From contig JAKPFT010000086.1 in NCBI GenBank assembly GCA_029551285.1, positions 1 through 41,768 of the forward strand: a stretch of DNA of 41,768 bases. Direction: 5' to 3'. Of this stretch, positions 1 to 7,078 are shown one piece after another. The number at the start of each line of letters is the position of its first letter. Position 1 is the stretch's first letter. Made by a program: the position numbers and the translations under genes. Under the pieces are notes generated by a model. It was not told the origin of the DNA and did no database searches. It saw only the letters and a program-made list of their open reading frames with translations. Origin of the DNA: a bacterium (GTDB lineage Bacteria > Ratteibacteria > UBA8468 > B48-G9 > DSTR01).

Positions 1-305
1 ATGAAAAGAAAGGGAACAAACTGGCTCACTCAGAATGCTTCGGCACAGACAAGGACTACGCCGAAATCGGTAGCTCGGCGAACTCATTCGCCAGGTGGCG
101 AATTCAGACACCGCCGAGTAAGGTATTGCGTCCCGGATGGACTTATCCGGTCCGCCTACCGAACGGTGCCGCTTTTCGTCTTGTCTTGTCGCTGTGCCTT
201 CGCAAATTGTTCGCCAGTTATTCCCTTCCTTTTGTGACACAGTGGGGGGAGGGAAATAAGAACTTACAAGACCATTGGCAAAAGAAAGAAAAGACTAAAC
301 AACTG
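1..305 (+). repeat. Structured ~300-bp repeat, copy A (left end cut by window edge)
   Basis: This stretch is a near-copy, in opposite orientation, of 3285-3624. It folds into nested stems: an outer pair 7-25 with 213-233 (AAAGGGAACAAACTGGC against its imperfect complement), then GGCACAG 42-48 with CTGTGCC 192-198, and inside these a small palindrome at 60-70, a hairpin CTCGGCG 74-80 / CGCCGAG 112-118 with inner arm ATTCGCC 86-92 / GGCGAAT 97-103, and a hairpin 122-138 / 145-160 with loop GGACTT. The end at 226-240 (TTCCTTTTGTGACAC) differs by one base from the terminal repeat of copy B. Short open frames run through it but only follow the palindromes, so I do not call a gene. It could be a MITE-like element or a structured RNA; no transposase is linked to it. 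Confidence 0.8.
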
Positions 306-345
306 AAAGTCTTTGAAAGAACCAGACACTTTACAGGGAGGAGAG

Positions 346-1518
346 ATGCTCTACCATCTGGCCAGGATTACCGACGCTAAAACGGCCCGGGTTTCTTCCT
401 GGGACCAGACCGGCCGCAACGCCGACTACTGGATTATTCCTGCTGGTAAGAGCCGGGTTCTGGCAGAGATTGAAGGACCGGGCTGTATCACCCACATCTG
501 GATGACCCAGCAGAAACACTATCGGGAGTGTCTGTTGCGGATCACCTGGGAGGAAGCCGGTTTCCCCAGCGTTAATGTGCCTTTAGGCGATTTTTTCTGC
601 CTGGGACACGGTCTGGTAAATTCCTTTCAGTCTTTGCTGTTTAGCGCTTCCACCAGAAGCAACTATCAGTTTAACGCTGGCTGTGCCCTCAACTGTTATG
701 TGCCGATGCCTTTCCGAAAAAAAGCGGTGGTGGAACTGCTCAACGAAAGCGGGGAAGACCACGGCCAGTATTTCTACATTGATTATGAAAAATGGTCAGC
801 CGTCCCGGAAGATGCAGGTTACTTTCACGCGGAGTTTCGCCGCGCTAATCCTTTTGGTGGCTGGGGTCCAGAGATTCCCGTCAATACCCCGCAGGCCAAT
901 ATCGTTAACAGGGAACGGACTGCCTGGGAAAACAACTATGTGATTCTGGAGACAAAAGGACGGGGTCATTATCTTGGCTGCAACCTCAGTGTGGCGAACT
1001 TCCAGGGAACCTGGTGGGGTGAAGGTGATGACATGATCTGGGTGGATGGCTACAAATGGCCGCCTGACCTGCACGGCACCGGCAGCGAAGATTACTTCAA
1101 CCAGGCCTGGGGAATGCAGCCCAACGCCTTTCTCCGTAACGGCTCCTCACTTTACGAAGGCTACACCCTGGGGATACCCGATGGCAACCCCTGGCAACGG
1201 CAGGGTGGCTACCAGACCAGTTACATCTTTCATCTGGAAAACCCGGTCCGTTTCCAGAAAGAGATTAAGGTGACGATTGAGCATGGTCACGGCAACCACC
1301 TGGCTAATGACTACAGCAGCGTCGCTTACTGGTATGCGGAAAGACCTACCCTGGTGGTAACTCCGCCGCCGGTGGAAAAGCGGCTACCGGTGTTGCGGGA
1401 CAACCAGGGTAACTGGCTTTTCTCCCCGGCAAACCAGATTACTCCTTTCCGGGTCAAACTGAACCCGGAAATGAAGAAGATGAAGGCTGAGTGGAAGAAA
1501 TTAAAGAAAGGGAAATGA
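346..1518 (+). CDS. GH172-family (DUF2961) glycoside hydrolase
   Basis: The 390-residue protein matches the DUF2961 family, now glycoside hydrolase family 172, whose studied members act on alpha-D-fructofuranosides, difructose anhydride and D-arabinofuranosides. The family core is visible in HGTGSEDYF (Glu248) and SSLYEGYTLGIP (Glu271); these glutamates correspond by spacing and context to the nucleophile and acid/base known in GH172. No signal peptide is present, so it probably acts in the cytoplasm on imported oligosaccharide. I start it at ATG 346 because GGGAGGAG (336-343) lies just upstream; an upstream TTG at 313 lacks this support. Its stop overlaps the next start (ATGA at 1515-1518), so the following small gene is probably translationally coupled. 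Exact substrate cannot be read from sequence. Confidence 0.85.
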   Translation: MLYHLARITDAKTARVSSWDQTGRNADYWIIPAGKSRVLAEIEGPGCITHIWMTQQKHYRECLLRITWEEAGFPSVNVPLGDFFCLGHGLVNSFQSLLFSASTRSNYQFNAGCALNCYVPMPFRKKAVVELLNESGEDHGQYFYIDYEKWSAVPEDAGYFHAEFRRANPFGGWGPEIPVNTPQANIVNRERTAWENNYVILETKGRGHYLGCNLSVANFQGTWWGEGDDMIWVDGYKWPPDLHGTGSEDYFNQAWGMQPNAFLRNGSSLYEGYTLGIPDGNPWQRQGGYQTSYIFHLENPVRFQKEIKVTIEHGHGNHLANDYSSVAYWYAERPTLVVTPPPVEKRLPVLRDNQGNWLFSPANQITPFRVKLNPEMKKMKAEWKKLKKGK

Positions 1519-1709
1519 AATCCTCAGAACAGGTGAGGCTGGAGCATCTCCGCTGGTTCATGAAATTGCCTCCGGAAGAAAAAATGAGGTTGTCTCTCTC
1601 GTGGGGGTACTTTGCCTATAATCTACTTTCTCCGGAGCAGAGGCTGATTTATCAGGAATTCAGGCGTGGCCGAAGAAAAGATCCTTCAAGAGATCAGGCA
1701 AGTAGCTGA
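1515..1709 (+). CDS. Small hypothetical protein, partner of the following nucleotidyltransferase
   Basis: A 64-residue helical, charged protein with the pattern LEHLRWFMKLPPEEKMRL ... LLSPEQRLIY. I do not recognise a named family, but short proteins with a PEE(K/R)-type helix are commonly encoded just before nucleotidyltransferase-fold genes, and that is the arrangement here. The start at ATG 1515 overlaps the stop of the GH172 gene as ATGA; an upstream GTG at 1491 would give a longer overlap and lacks a clear ribosome binding site. Its end overlaps the next gene by 44 bases in another frame. It may be an antitoxin-like or accessory subunit, which is inference from context only. Confidence 0.55.
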   Translation: MKSSEQVRLEHLRWFMKLPPEEKMRLSLSWGYFAYNLLSPEQRLIYQEFRRGRRKDPSRDQASS

Positions 1710-2172
1710 AGCCCTTTGCCGGGCAGAGCTACCCTTTCTGGTGGCTGGCGGTCTGGCTTTATCGCTCCATGGGATTCCGAGGGCTACGATCGATTTAGAT
1801 TTACTTGTTCCGGCGCAAACGGATGTTCTGGATAAGCTCTTAATGGTTACCAGTTCATGCGGGCTGAGTCTGTCCGAAGAAGGTATCGAAAGACTTTTTT
1901 CTCAACCTTCCCTTATTATCGGCCAATGGCTGACCTTCCGTGACCAGGAAAATCGTAACCTGCTTGATGTTCTGGTAGAAAAGTCCGATTTCTTCCAGGA
2001 CTTACTGTCTCGGGCCGTGAGGGTCAAACTTGGCTCGTCAGTACTCCGGGTAGTGTCACTGCTTGACCTGCGACGGATGAAGGTAGTTTCTGGCAGGCCG
2101 CTGGACTTAGCGGATGTTACCCTGATTGATGAGCGGCTTTCCCTGGAAGAGAAAAAATCTGAGCAGCCTTAG
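1666..2172 (+). CDS. AbiEii/DUF6036-like nucleotidyltransferase-fold protein
   Basis: The 168-residue protein carries the pattern VAGGLALSLHG ... RATIDLDLLV near its N-terminus, the GG and DxD elements of the minimal nucleotidyltransferase superfamily as found in AbiEii/MenT-type toxins and related DUF6036 proteins. These enzymes transfer nucleotides to RNA or protein targets, though many members are uncharacterised. The start is GTG 1666, with an AGGAATTCAGG stretch just upstream, inside the preceding small gene; the tight overlap suggests the two are made together. A toxin-antitoxin role is possible but the pair sits in an operon with a sugar hydrolase, so a metabolic or regulatory role cannot be excluded. 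The fold assignment is fairly sure, the function is not. Confidence 0.65.
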   Translation: MAEEKILQEIRQVAEALCRAELPFLVAGGLALSLHGIPRATIDLDLLVPAQTDVLDKLLMVTSSCGLSLSEEGIERLFSQPSLIIGQWLTFRDQENRNLLDVLVEKSDFFQDLLSRAVRVKLGSSVLRVVSLLDLRRMKVVSGRPLDLADVTLIDERLSLEEKKSEQP

Positions 2173-2179
2173 CGCCTGG

Positions 2180-3238
2180 TTAGAAACTCTCTATCTGGAA
2201 CTGGCGACTCCCCAGGCCTAACTTTTCGGCGGCTTCTAACTGCTTCCAGTAAGGACAGGCAGGCCAGACCTGCTGGAATTTATCCACACCCGCGCCCCAT
2301 TTTGCCCCGGGCGTTTCCTTCACCAGATAGACAGAAGCCTGGTCAATGGCTACCGGGTCAGAAGAAGCCAGCACGCCGATATCCGGTACCATCGGCTCCC
2401 CGGGATTTCGCAGACAGTCACAGTTAGGCGCAATCTTTAGAAGGAAATTGACGGCAAAAAATTTCTCCGGGTAAAGAGAATGCACGGCCGCCGCATAAAA
2501 AGCCAGTCTTTCCTGAAACTGAACGGAAGAAGTACTTGACCAGGGAATATCAATGGCTTCTTCCGGGCAGACATGAACACACTGGGCGCAGCCAAAACAC
2601 CTGTCCCGGTCAATGCTGGCCTTTTTCTTCACCAGCGTAATGGCCTGTGCTGGACAGTTCTGAACGCACCGGCCGCAGCCGGTGCACTGTGCCAGGGTAA
2701 CCTGCGGCTGCACACTGGCATGCATGGCAAACTTCCCTTTCCGGGAAGCACAGCCCATACCGATATTCTTAATGGTACCACCAATACCAGAAAGAAGATG
2801 ACCCTTAAAGTGGGTCACCGCTACCAGAGCTTTAAAATGGCTGAATTCTCGCGCTAAGTAAGCCGGCCTTTTGTTTTCTCCAGGCAGTCTCACCACCACT
2901 TCATCATCGCCTCGGAACGACCCGGCAATAACAATCGGTGCTAAGTGATGGTAACCGTGGCTCCAGGCAACTTCCAGGTGGCTGAAAGTAGTATCCCGTT
3001 CTCCCCGGTAAAGCACATTGGTATCGGTGAGAAAGGGACTGGCCTTCCGACTTCGAACAAGGGAGACGATTGGCGCTACCAGCTCTGGCAAAACATGATG
3101 GTCATGGCCGGAACTGCCAAAGTGAATCTTCAAAGCCACGTTGTCCCCGGGAGAGAAAATTTCCGGCAAACCCGCCTTCACTAAAAAGGTTTCCAGCTGA
3201 TTTATTTTCTCCACCGGTAAGAAGTATACCTTAGCCAC
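2180..3238 (-). CDS. DUF362 protein with two [4Fe-4S] ferredoxin motifs
   Basis: A 352-residue protein with a DUF362 N-terminal domain (residues ~1-180, containing GDNVALKIHFG and HFKGHLLSGIGGTIKNIGMGC) followed by a bacterial-type ferredoxin domain. Two cluster motifs are complete: Cys185-188-191-195 and Cys214-217-220-224, both CxxCxxCxxxCP. Such proteins are widespread in anaerobes and probably carry electrons for an unknown partner. I choose GTG 3238 because AAGGAGG stands six bases before it; an upstream ATG at 3271 would add 11 residues and read through this Shine-Dalgarno sequence. It converges on the nucleotidyltransferase gene with only seven bases between. The upstream side is occupied by repeat copy B. 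Confidence 0.85.
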   Translation of the reverse strand: MAKVYFLPVEKINQLETFLVKAGLPEIFSPGDNVALKIHFGSSGHDHHVLPELVAPIVSLVRSRKASPFLTDTNVLYRGERDTTFSHLEVAWSHGYHHLAPIVIAGSFRGDDEVVVRLPGENKRPAYLAREFSHFKALVAVTHFKGHLLSGIGGTIKNIGMGCASRKGKFAMHASVQPQVTLAQCTGCGRCVQNCPAQAITLVKKKASIDRDRCFGCAQCVHVCPEEAIDIPWSSTSSVQFQERLAFYAAAVHSLYPEKFFAVNFLLKIAPNCDCLRNPGEPMVPDIGVLASSDPVAIDQASVYLVKETPGAKWGAGVDKFQQVWPACPYWKQLEAAEKLGLGSRQFQIESF

Positions 3239-3284
3239 TACCTCCTCCTTTTTCCTGCAACCCCCTGTCAAAACCCTGAGTTGT

Positions 3285-3624
3285 TTTTTAGTCTTTTCCT
3301 GTGTCTGTCAGTGGTGTTGCAAGCCCTTTTCTCCCTGCCCCTCCCCCCACTGTGTCAAAAAAGGAAGGGGACAGCTGGCGAACGAATTGCGGAGGCACAG
3401 CTACAAGACAAGACGAAAAGCATAAGCGTTCGGTACCTGTCCCGGGTAAGTGTTTGTTAATCAATCGGGACAGGGTACCTTGCTCGGCGGTGTCTGAGCC
3501 CACGGGTAGTGGGCGAGTTCGCCGAGCAGCCGATTTCGGCGTAGTCCTTGTCTGTGCCGGAGCACCCTGAGTGAGCCAGTCTGTTCCCTTTCTTTCCATC
3601 CTTGTTTTATTCCTTTTTTGACAC
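3285..3624 (-). repeat. Structured ~300-bp repeat, copy B, with 15-bp perfect terminal inverted repeats
   Basis: This is the inverted partner of the repeat at 1-305. The core is bounded by a perfect 15-bp inverted repeat, GTGTCAAAAAAGGAA at 3352-3366 and its complement at 3610-3624. Inside lie AAGGAAGGGGACAGCTGGC (3361-3379) pairing with 3576-3596, GGCACAG 3394-3400 with 3552-3558, a hairpin 3432-3444 / 3466-3479 (GGTACCTGTCCCG arm), a hairpin TGCTCGGCG 3481-3489 / 3520-3528 with inner GCCCAC 3498-3503 / GTGGGC 3509-3514, and GCCGATTTCGGC 3529-3540. The right terminal repeat ends exactly at the stop codon of the next gene. Compared with copy A, two hairpins have changed sequence on both arms but still pair. 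Confidence 0.85.
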
Positions 3625-4715
3625 TACCCCGCAACCATCTCGCCCACCATTTCTACCCGGTCAAAGTCTGCATCCGGCGGCACATTATCACTCATCCCCA
3701 GAGCGAACCGCCGGCCGTGGGGAACCTTCTCCAGCAGTTCCGCCACGTACTTTTGAAAGTCCTGCCTGCTGCCACCCTGCTCACAGAAAATGACGGACGG
3801 CAAGCCACCCTGAACCACCACCTTTTCCCCCACTTTCTCCAGGGCTTCCGGAATGGTCAGGTCAGACATCGGCCTGACTGCGATAGCCTCCACCACATCA
3901 ATTCCGCATTCTGGCACAAATTCCAGCAGGTGCTGGGTTCGGCCGCACCAGTGGACCTGGAAAACCTTTCCGGCGGAATGAAGGATAGAGGCAATCTTCT
4001 GGTAGTAAGGGATCGCATATTTTTTGAAGATGGCCGGCGGGGTGGTCCATTCGTCCATATTATCCGGGCTGGTAATAACCAGTGCTGGTGCCTGCGCCAG
4101 GAGTCTGGCGGCTTCTGCGGCTTTTTGGGTATACAGTTCCAGCAAACCTTCCACTTCGGCCCGGTGGTCATGAAAGAGGTAAATTCCCCTTTCCCAGCCG
4201 CAGTCGTTCTTTCCAAAATGGATGTAAGGCAGACAATAAGGTAAGCCTACCAGAGAAATCCCATCTTCACCGACCGCCGCCTCGCTTTCCCAAAAAGGCT
4301 TGGTGTTCAGTCTGAACCGGGTATGCTCTACAATCCAGGCTACTACTTTAAGGTCCGACACCTCCTTAATCCAGTGCTCCTTCAAAAAAAGCGCCTGGGT
4401 AATGTCACCGGCGCGGCGGTGGACCGTCTGCACCGAACCTACAGGGGTATGGTAAGCAGTGATAATGGCTCCATTCTCTTCCTTCTTAACAATTTCAACC
4501 GAACCATCAATCTCCCGATCCAGACAGCCGGTTCTTGCCCAGATGGTGCCTTGAACCCGGCGAACAATTTCATTCCGGTCCAGCCCCTGGTACTTGACTG
4601 GCAGTGTACCCCTGGCGCTGTTGACCTGATACCAGTGGTCAAAATTCGGTACAAAGGGCAAAAACTCGCCTTCGCCCCCGGTTAAAATCCTGGTATAGTT
4701 TTCCCGTCTGGTCAT
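3624..4715 (-). CDS. Uroporphyrinogen decarboxylase-like (MtaA/CmuA-type) protein
   Basis: A 363-residue protein of the URO-D superfamily, the TIM-barrel fold shared by haem-pathway decarboxylases and by corrinoid-dependent methyltransferases. VHWCGRTQ gives His255 and Cys257 of the HxC zinc site used by the methyltransferase branch, and MSDNVPPDADFDRV near the C-terminus is the usual ending of this branch. No other haem-biosynthesis gene is near, which also argues for methyl transfer or another catabolic role rather than haem synthesis. No corrinoid-binding protein is encoded nearby. The stop codon touches the terminal repeat of copy B. A second, diverged member lies at 7079-8086. The substrate is unknown. 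Confidence 0.75.
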   Translation of the reverse strand: MTRRENYTRILTGGEGEFLPFVPNFDHWYQVNSARGTLPVKYQGLDRNEIVRRVQGTIWARTGCLDREIDGSVEIVKKEENGAIITAYHTPVGSVQTVHRRAGDITQALFLKEHWIKEVSDLKVVAWIVEHTRFRLNTKPFWESEAAVGEDGISLVGLPYCLPYIHFGKNDCGWERGIYLFHDHRAEVEGLLELYTQKAAEAARLLAQAPALVITSPDNMDEWTTPPAIFKKYAIPYYQKIASILHSAGKVFQVHWCGRTQHLLEFVPECGIDVVEAIAVRPMSDLTIPEALEKVGEKVVVQGGLPSVIFCEQGGSRQDFQKYVAELLEKVPHGRRFALGMSDNVPPDADFDRVEMVGEMVAG

Positions 4716-4905
4716 CGTTTTCTAACTGTAATGCCGGTCTTTCAGAAAGTTAAGGCTGCGGCCAAGGAACGCTGCCAGAAAGAAACACGCTCTTCCTTTT
4801 CCCGATTTTACCCTGAAATACCCAGAACAGGCAAACCCCGGATTCCTCAGAAACTCTACCTGCAGTGATAGTCAAAAAACCTTCCGCAGGCTGGATAATC
4901 GCCGG

Positions 4906-5029
4906 ATGGTACGGCCTTTCGTGCTGGAGCGAATAGAGGCAGAATTAAAATCTGCAGGCATCCATGTTGGACACACCGGTATCTACAATGTTCTGAAGAG
5001 GAGAGGATTAAATACAGCCAAGGACCGAT
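4906..5029 (+). pseudogene. Transposase/integrase helix-turn-helix remnant
   Basis: About 40 residues resemble the DNA-binding part of integrase-core transposases: VLERIEAELKSAG ... GHTGIYNVLKRRGLN. The similarity stops near KDRL at about 5029, where the sequence changes abruptly into the opposite-strand AAA ATPase remnant. No catalytic DDE part is present. The stretch from 4716 to 4905 holds no gene I can support; it is probably more of the same decayed element or former intergenic DNA. The element family cannot be named with confidence. Confidence 0.5.
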
Positions 5030-5214
5030 TGTCTGGTTCGTGGAAATTCGCAATCAAAATACTCCACTTCGGGAAGGCTCTGGGTCAGAGAGGTTTTACC
5101 AACCCGTCTCACCCCTGAAAGCCATACCACCGACTTTTCTTGCCACGCTTTTTCTATCCTTTCCAGCCAGAATTGTCTTTTAACTATCTTTACCATACGC
5201 AATCGGTTTATCAT
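5030..5214 (-). pseudogene. Truncated AAA_14/DUF4143-type ATPase (5' end only)
   Basis: About 60 residues match the N-terminus of the AAA_14/DUF4143 ATPase family: KRQFWLERIEKAWQ, then the P-loop VRRVGKTSLTQSL, then the family-typical EYFDCEFPRTRQ. After this the sequence breaks at the junction with the transposase remnant, and the reading frame ends at once. Intact relatives are about 370-500 residues, so only the first sixth or so remains. Its ATG at 5214 lies directly against an inverted repeat (5214-5255). An intact but different relative of the same broad family lies at 32590-34086. Confidence 0.65.
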
Positions 5215-5255
5215 TTAGTCTTACTAAACGCCAATTTGCTTTCGTTCAGTAAGAC
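5214..5255 (-). promoter_or_regulatory. Inverted repeat overlapping the start of the truncated ATPase gene
   Basis: GTCTTACTAAACG (5218-5230) and CGTTCAGTAAGAC (5243-5255) are inverted arms matching at 12 of 13 positions with a 12-base spacer. A second, perfect palindrome TTTAGT-CTT-ACTAAA occupies 5214-5228 and reaches the A of the start codon. The position is that of an operator or of a site used by the encoded protein itself; which one is unknown. Confidence 0.5.
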
Positions 5256-5326
5256 AGACAGAAAGTTTGATGGCTGCCAATCTCTTCTTATCCTATAACT
5301 CTGCCCCAGAGCGTCTCCGGGCAAGG

Positions 5327-6643
5327 TTACACTTCCAGGCCGGTGCCAGGGATACCGGCGCTGTCTCTTACTGCTGACTGGAAGGGGTGGCTGGTCAATT
5401 TCTGGCACCCAGGCGTGGACATCGGCCCGCAGCCGCAAACATAATCGGTGGCGGTGAAACCAAGTTGCGGTCCCAGGCGAGACCACATTGACCAGCTTTC
5501 CGTAGAAAGAGAAACAGGCAGTTTTGGTCGGTGCCGCCTGATTTCCTGAAGGTAATACTGGTAAATGGTGGCGCGAACCTCATCGGGAAACGGCTCAGTG
5601 CAAGGATTATCAGAAGTGCCGGCTTTTTCTTCCGCGGCTTTCAGAAACTCCGGTTCCATCAGGTCCAGCACTTTAGCCAGTCGCTTTTTCATCTCCTGGA
5701 GATCCATCCACATGAAGCAGCACAGGCTGATGACATCCGGCTGGGTCCTTTCAAAAATCCGGGCAATGGTTTCGCTGGCTTCCTGCCGCCAGTTTCTAAC
5801 CGGAATAATGGGTTTGAACTTGTAGCGAATCTGATAGCCGGCTTCCTGGGCAATTCTGGCCGCCTCAATCCGTTCCGCGGTGGTCCCGGCTCTGGCCTCA
5901 ATCATTTCACTCTGGGTGGGCCCGCTGATGGACCAGACGATGATGGTATGGCCATTGTGTTTCAGCCGGGCAAGCCAGTTGGTATTCCAGGTTTTGGTGT
6001 GAATAATCAGGTAACGGTCTTCCTGGCGTCCAAAGAACTCAATCAGTTCGGCCAGGCAGCCCAGTTCCGGCTCCAGAGCGGGCGGGTCAGCATCATCATC
6101 TAAAAGGTAGGTTTTCTGCCAGGGGTGCCGGTCAATAATCTCTTGAAGATGCTGGCAGTACTCTTCAATATTAACCATGGCAACTAAAAGACCTCCCAAA
6201 CCGCAGTAAAGACAGCGGTGCAAACAGCCAGTCTGCAAATGTATCCGCCAGCATGGCCGGCAGACCTTGTACTGGCGGTTAGGGTCATCCTTCAGATTGT
6301 ACGGCGACCAGGCATAGGCCCGCAGGCCTAAAAGGTCAGAACCTACCTGAAGCCCTTCCTCCTGCCACTTCTTCTGAAGAGCAAGGAGCTGTCTTTCATT
6401 CTGGAAACGAAAGGTGTTGAAAAGAAGGATGGGGTCTTCAATCTTCTCCAGGGTACCCATCGCCACCCGATTTCTGGTCAGCCCTTTTCCCCGGATTAGT
6501 TCCGGTAACTGCTCGTCAGAGTAAGTAATTACCGACCGTGGTCGCTCCAGAGCCGCAACCACCCTTTCCACTCTGGCCCGGTAAACTGGATTTTCCATGA
6601 CGCTTTCGTGAGCGTAAACCGCTGGCGGAGCGATGCGATACAT
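5327..6643 (-). CDS. Spore photoproduct lyase-like radical SAM protein
   Basis: A 438-residue protein with the radical SAM cysteines in HLQTGCLHRCLYCG (Cys140, Cys144, Cys147; CxxxCxxC) set at about one third of the length, as in the spore photoproduct lyase (SPL) family. SPL repairs thymine dimers in spores, but most SPL-like proteins outside Firmicutes are uncharacterised. DDDADPPALEPE and the later HTIIVWSISGPTQSEMIEARAGTTAERIEAA also fit this family. The start is ATG 6643: GGAGG precedes it and it lies one base after the stop of the DUF486 gene, giving GGAGGCTGACATG. An upstream start at 6721 would lie inside that gene. There is no sign of sporulation genes here, so a role in DNA repair or another radical reaction remains open. 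Confidence 0.75.
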   Translation of the reverse strand: MYRIAPPAVYAHESVMENPVYRARVERVVAALERPRSVITYSDEQLPELIRGKGLTRNRVAMGTLEKIEDPILLFNTFRFQNERQLLALQKKWQEEGLQVGSDLLGLRAYAWSPYNLKDDPNRQYKVCRPCWRIHLQTGCLHRCLYCGLGGLLVAMVNIEEYCQHLQEIIDRHPWQKTYLLDDDADPPALEPELGCLAELIEFFGRQEDRYLIIHTKTWNTNWLARLKHNGHTIIVWSISGPTQSEMIEARAGTTAERIEAARIAQEAGYQIRYKFKPIIPVRNWRQEASETIARIFERTQPDVISLCCFMWMDLQEMKKRLAKVLDLMEPEFLKAAEEKAGTSDNPCTEPFPDEVRATIYQYYLQEIRRHRPKLPVSLSTESWSMWSRLGPQLGFTATDYVCGCGPMSTPGCQKLTSHPFQSAVRDSAGIPGTGLEV

Positions 6644-6644
6644 G

Positions 6645-7001
6645 TCAGCCTCCACAGAGTTTGCCGCGGAAGAGGAAAAAGACCGCCCCGAGGATGCACA
6701 GGCCAGCCCAGAGGTAGTCAAGGGTAACCTCTTCCTTCAGGAAAAGGACAGAAAAGGGGACAAAGACTGAAAGCGTAATCACTTCCTGAACAATTTTCAA
6801 CTCTCCTACCGTCATCACCTGATGGCCAATCCTGTTGGCCGGCACCTGCAACAGATACTCAAAAAAAGCAATAGCCCAGCTGGCGACTGCGGCCACCAAC
6901 CACATTTGTTCTTTCAAGTAACGCAGATGACCGTACCAGGCCAGGGTCATAAAACAGTTGCTGCAGACCAAAAGAAAAACCGTCAGTAAAAACTCTTTCA
7001 T
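6645..7001 (-). CDS. DUF486 membrane protein (DMT-superfamily)
   Basis: A 118-residue protein with four predicted membrane segments: FLLTVFLLVCSNCFMTLAWYG, LVAAVASWAIAFFEYLL, VITLSVFVPFSVLFL and YLWAGLCILGAVFFLF. The conserved block QVPANRIGHQ followed by ELKIVQEVITL identifies DUF486, a small relative of drug/metabolite transporters with no established substrate. The start has AGGAG eight bases upstream. The stop overlaps the ribosome binding region of the radical SAM gene, so the two are co-transcribed and probably co-translated. Confidence 0.85.
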   Translation of the reverse strand: MKEFLLTVFLLVCSNCFMTLAWYGHLRYLKEQMWLVAAVASWAIAFFEYLLQVPANRIGHQVMTVGELKIVQEVITLSVFVPFSVLFLKEEVTLDYLWAGLCILGAVFFLFRGKLCGG

Positions 7002-7078
7002 TTTTACTCCTGATTAACCCCTCGCTTAAACAGTATCCCGGTTACACCACCGAAGTCCTGAAAAACATTGCGCCCCGT

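Noticed and set aside
3288..3599. A 103-codon minus-strand frame and a similar 78-codon frame at 1-237 that share protein-like sequence (RKGT.WLTQ...AQTRTTPKS)
   Set aside because: Both lie inside the inverted structured repeats; the shared sequence reflects the repeat, the frames diverge where the hairpins change, and neither has a domain or ribosome site.
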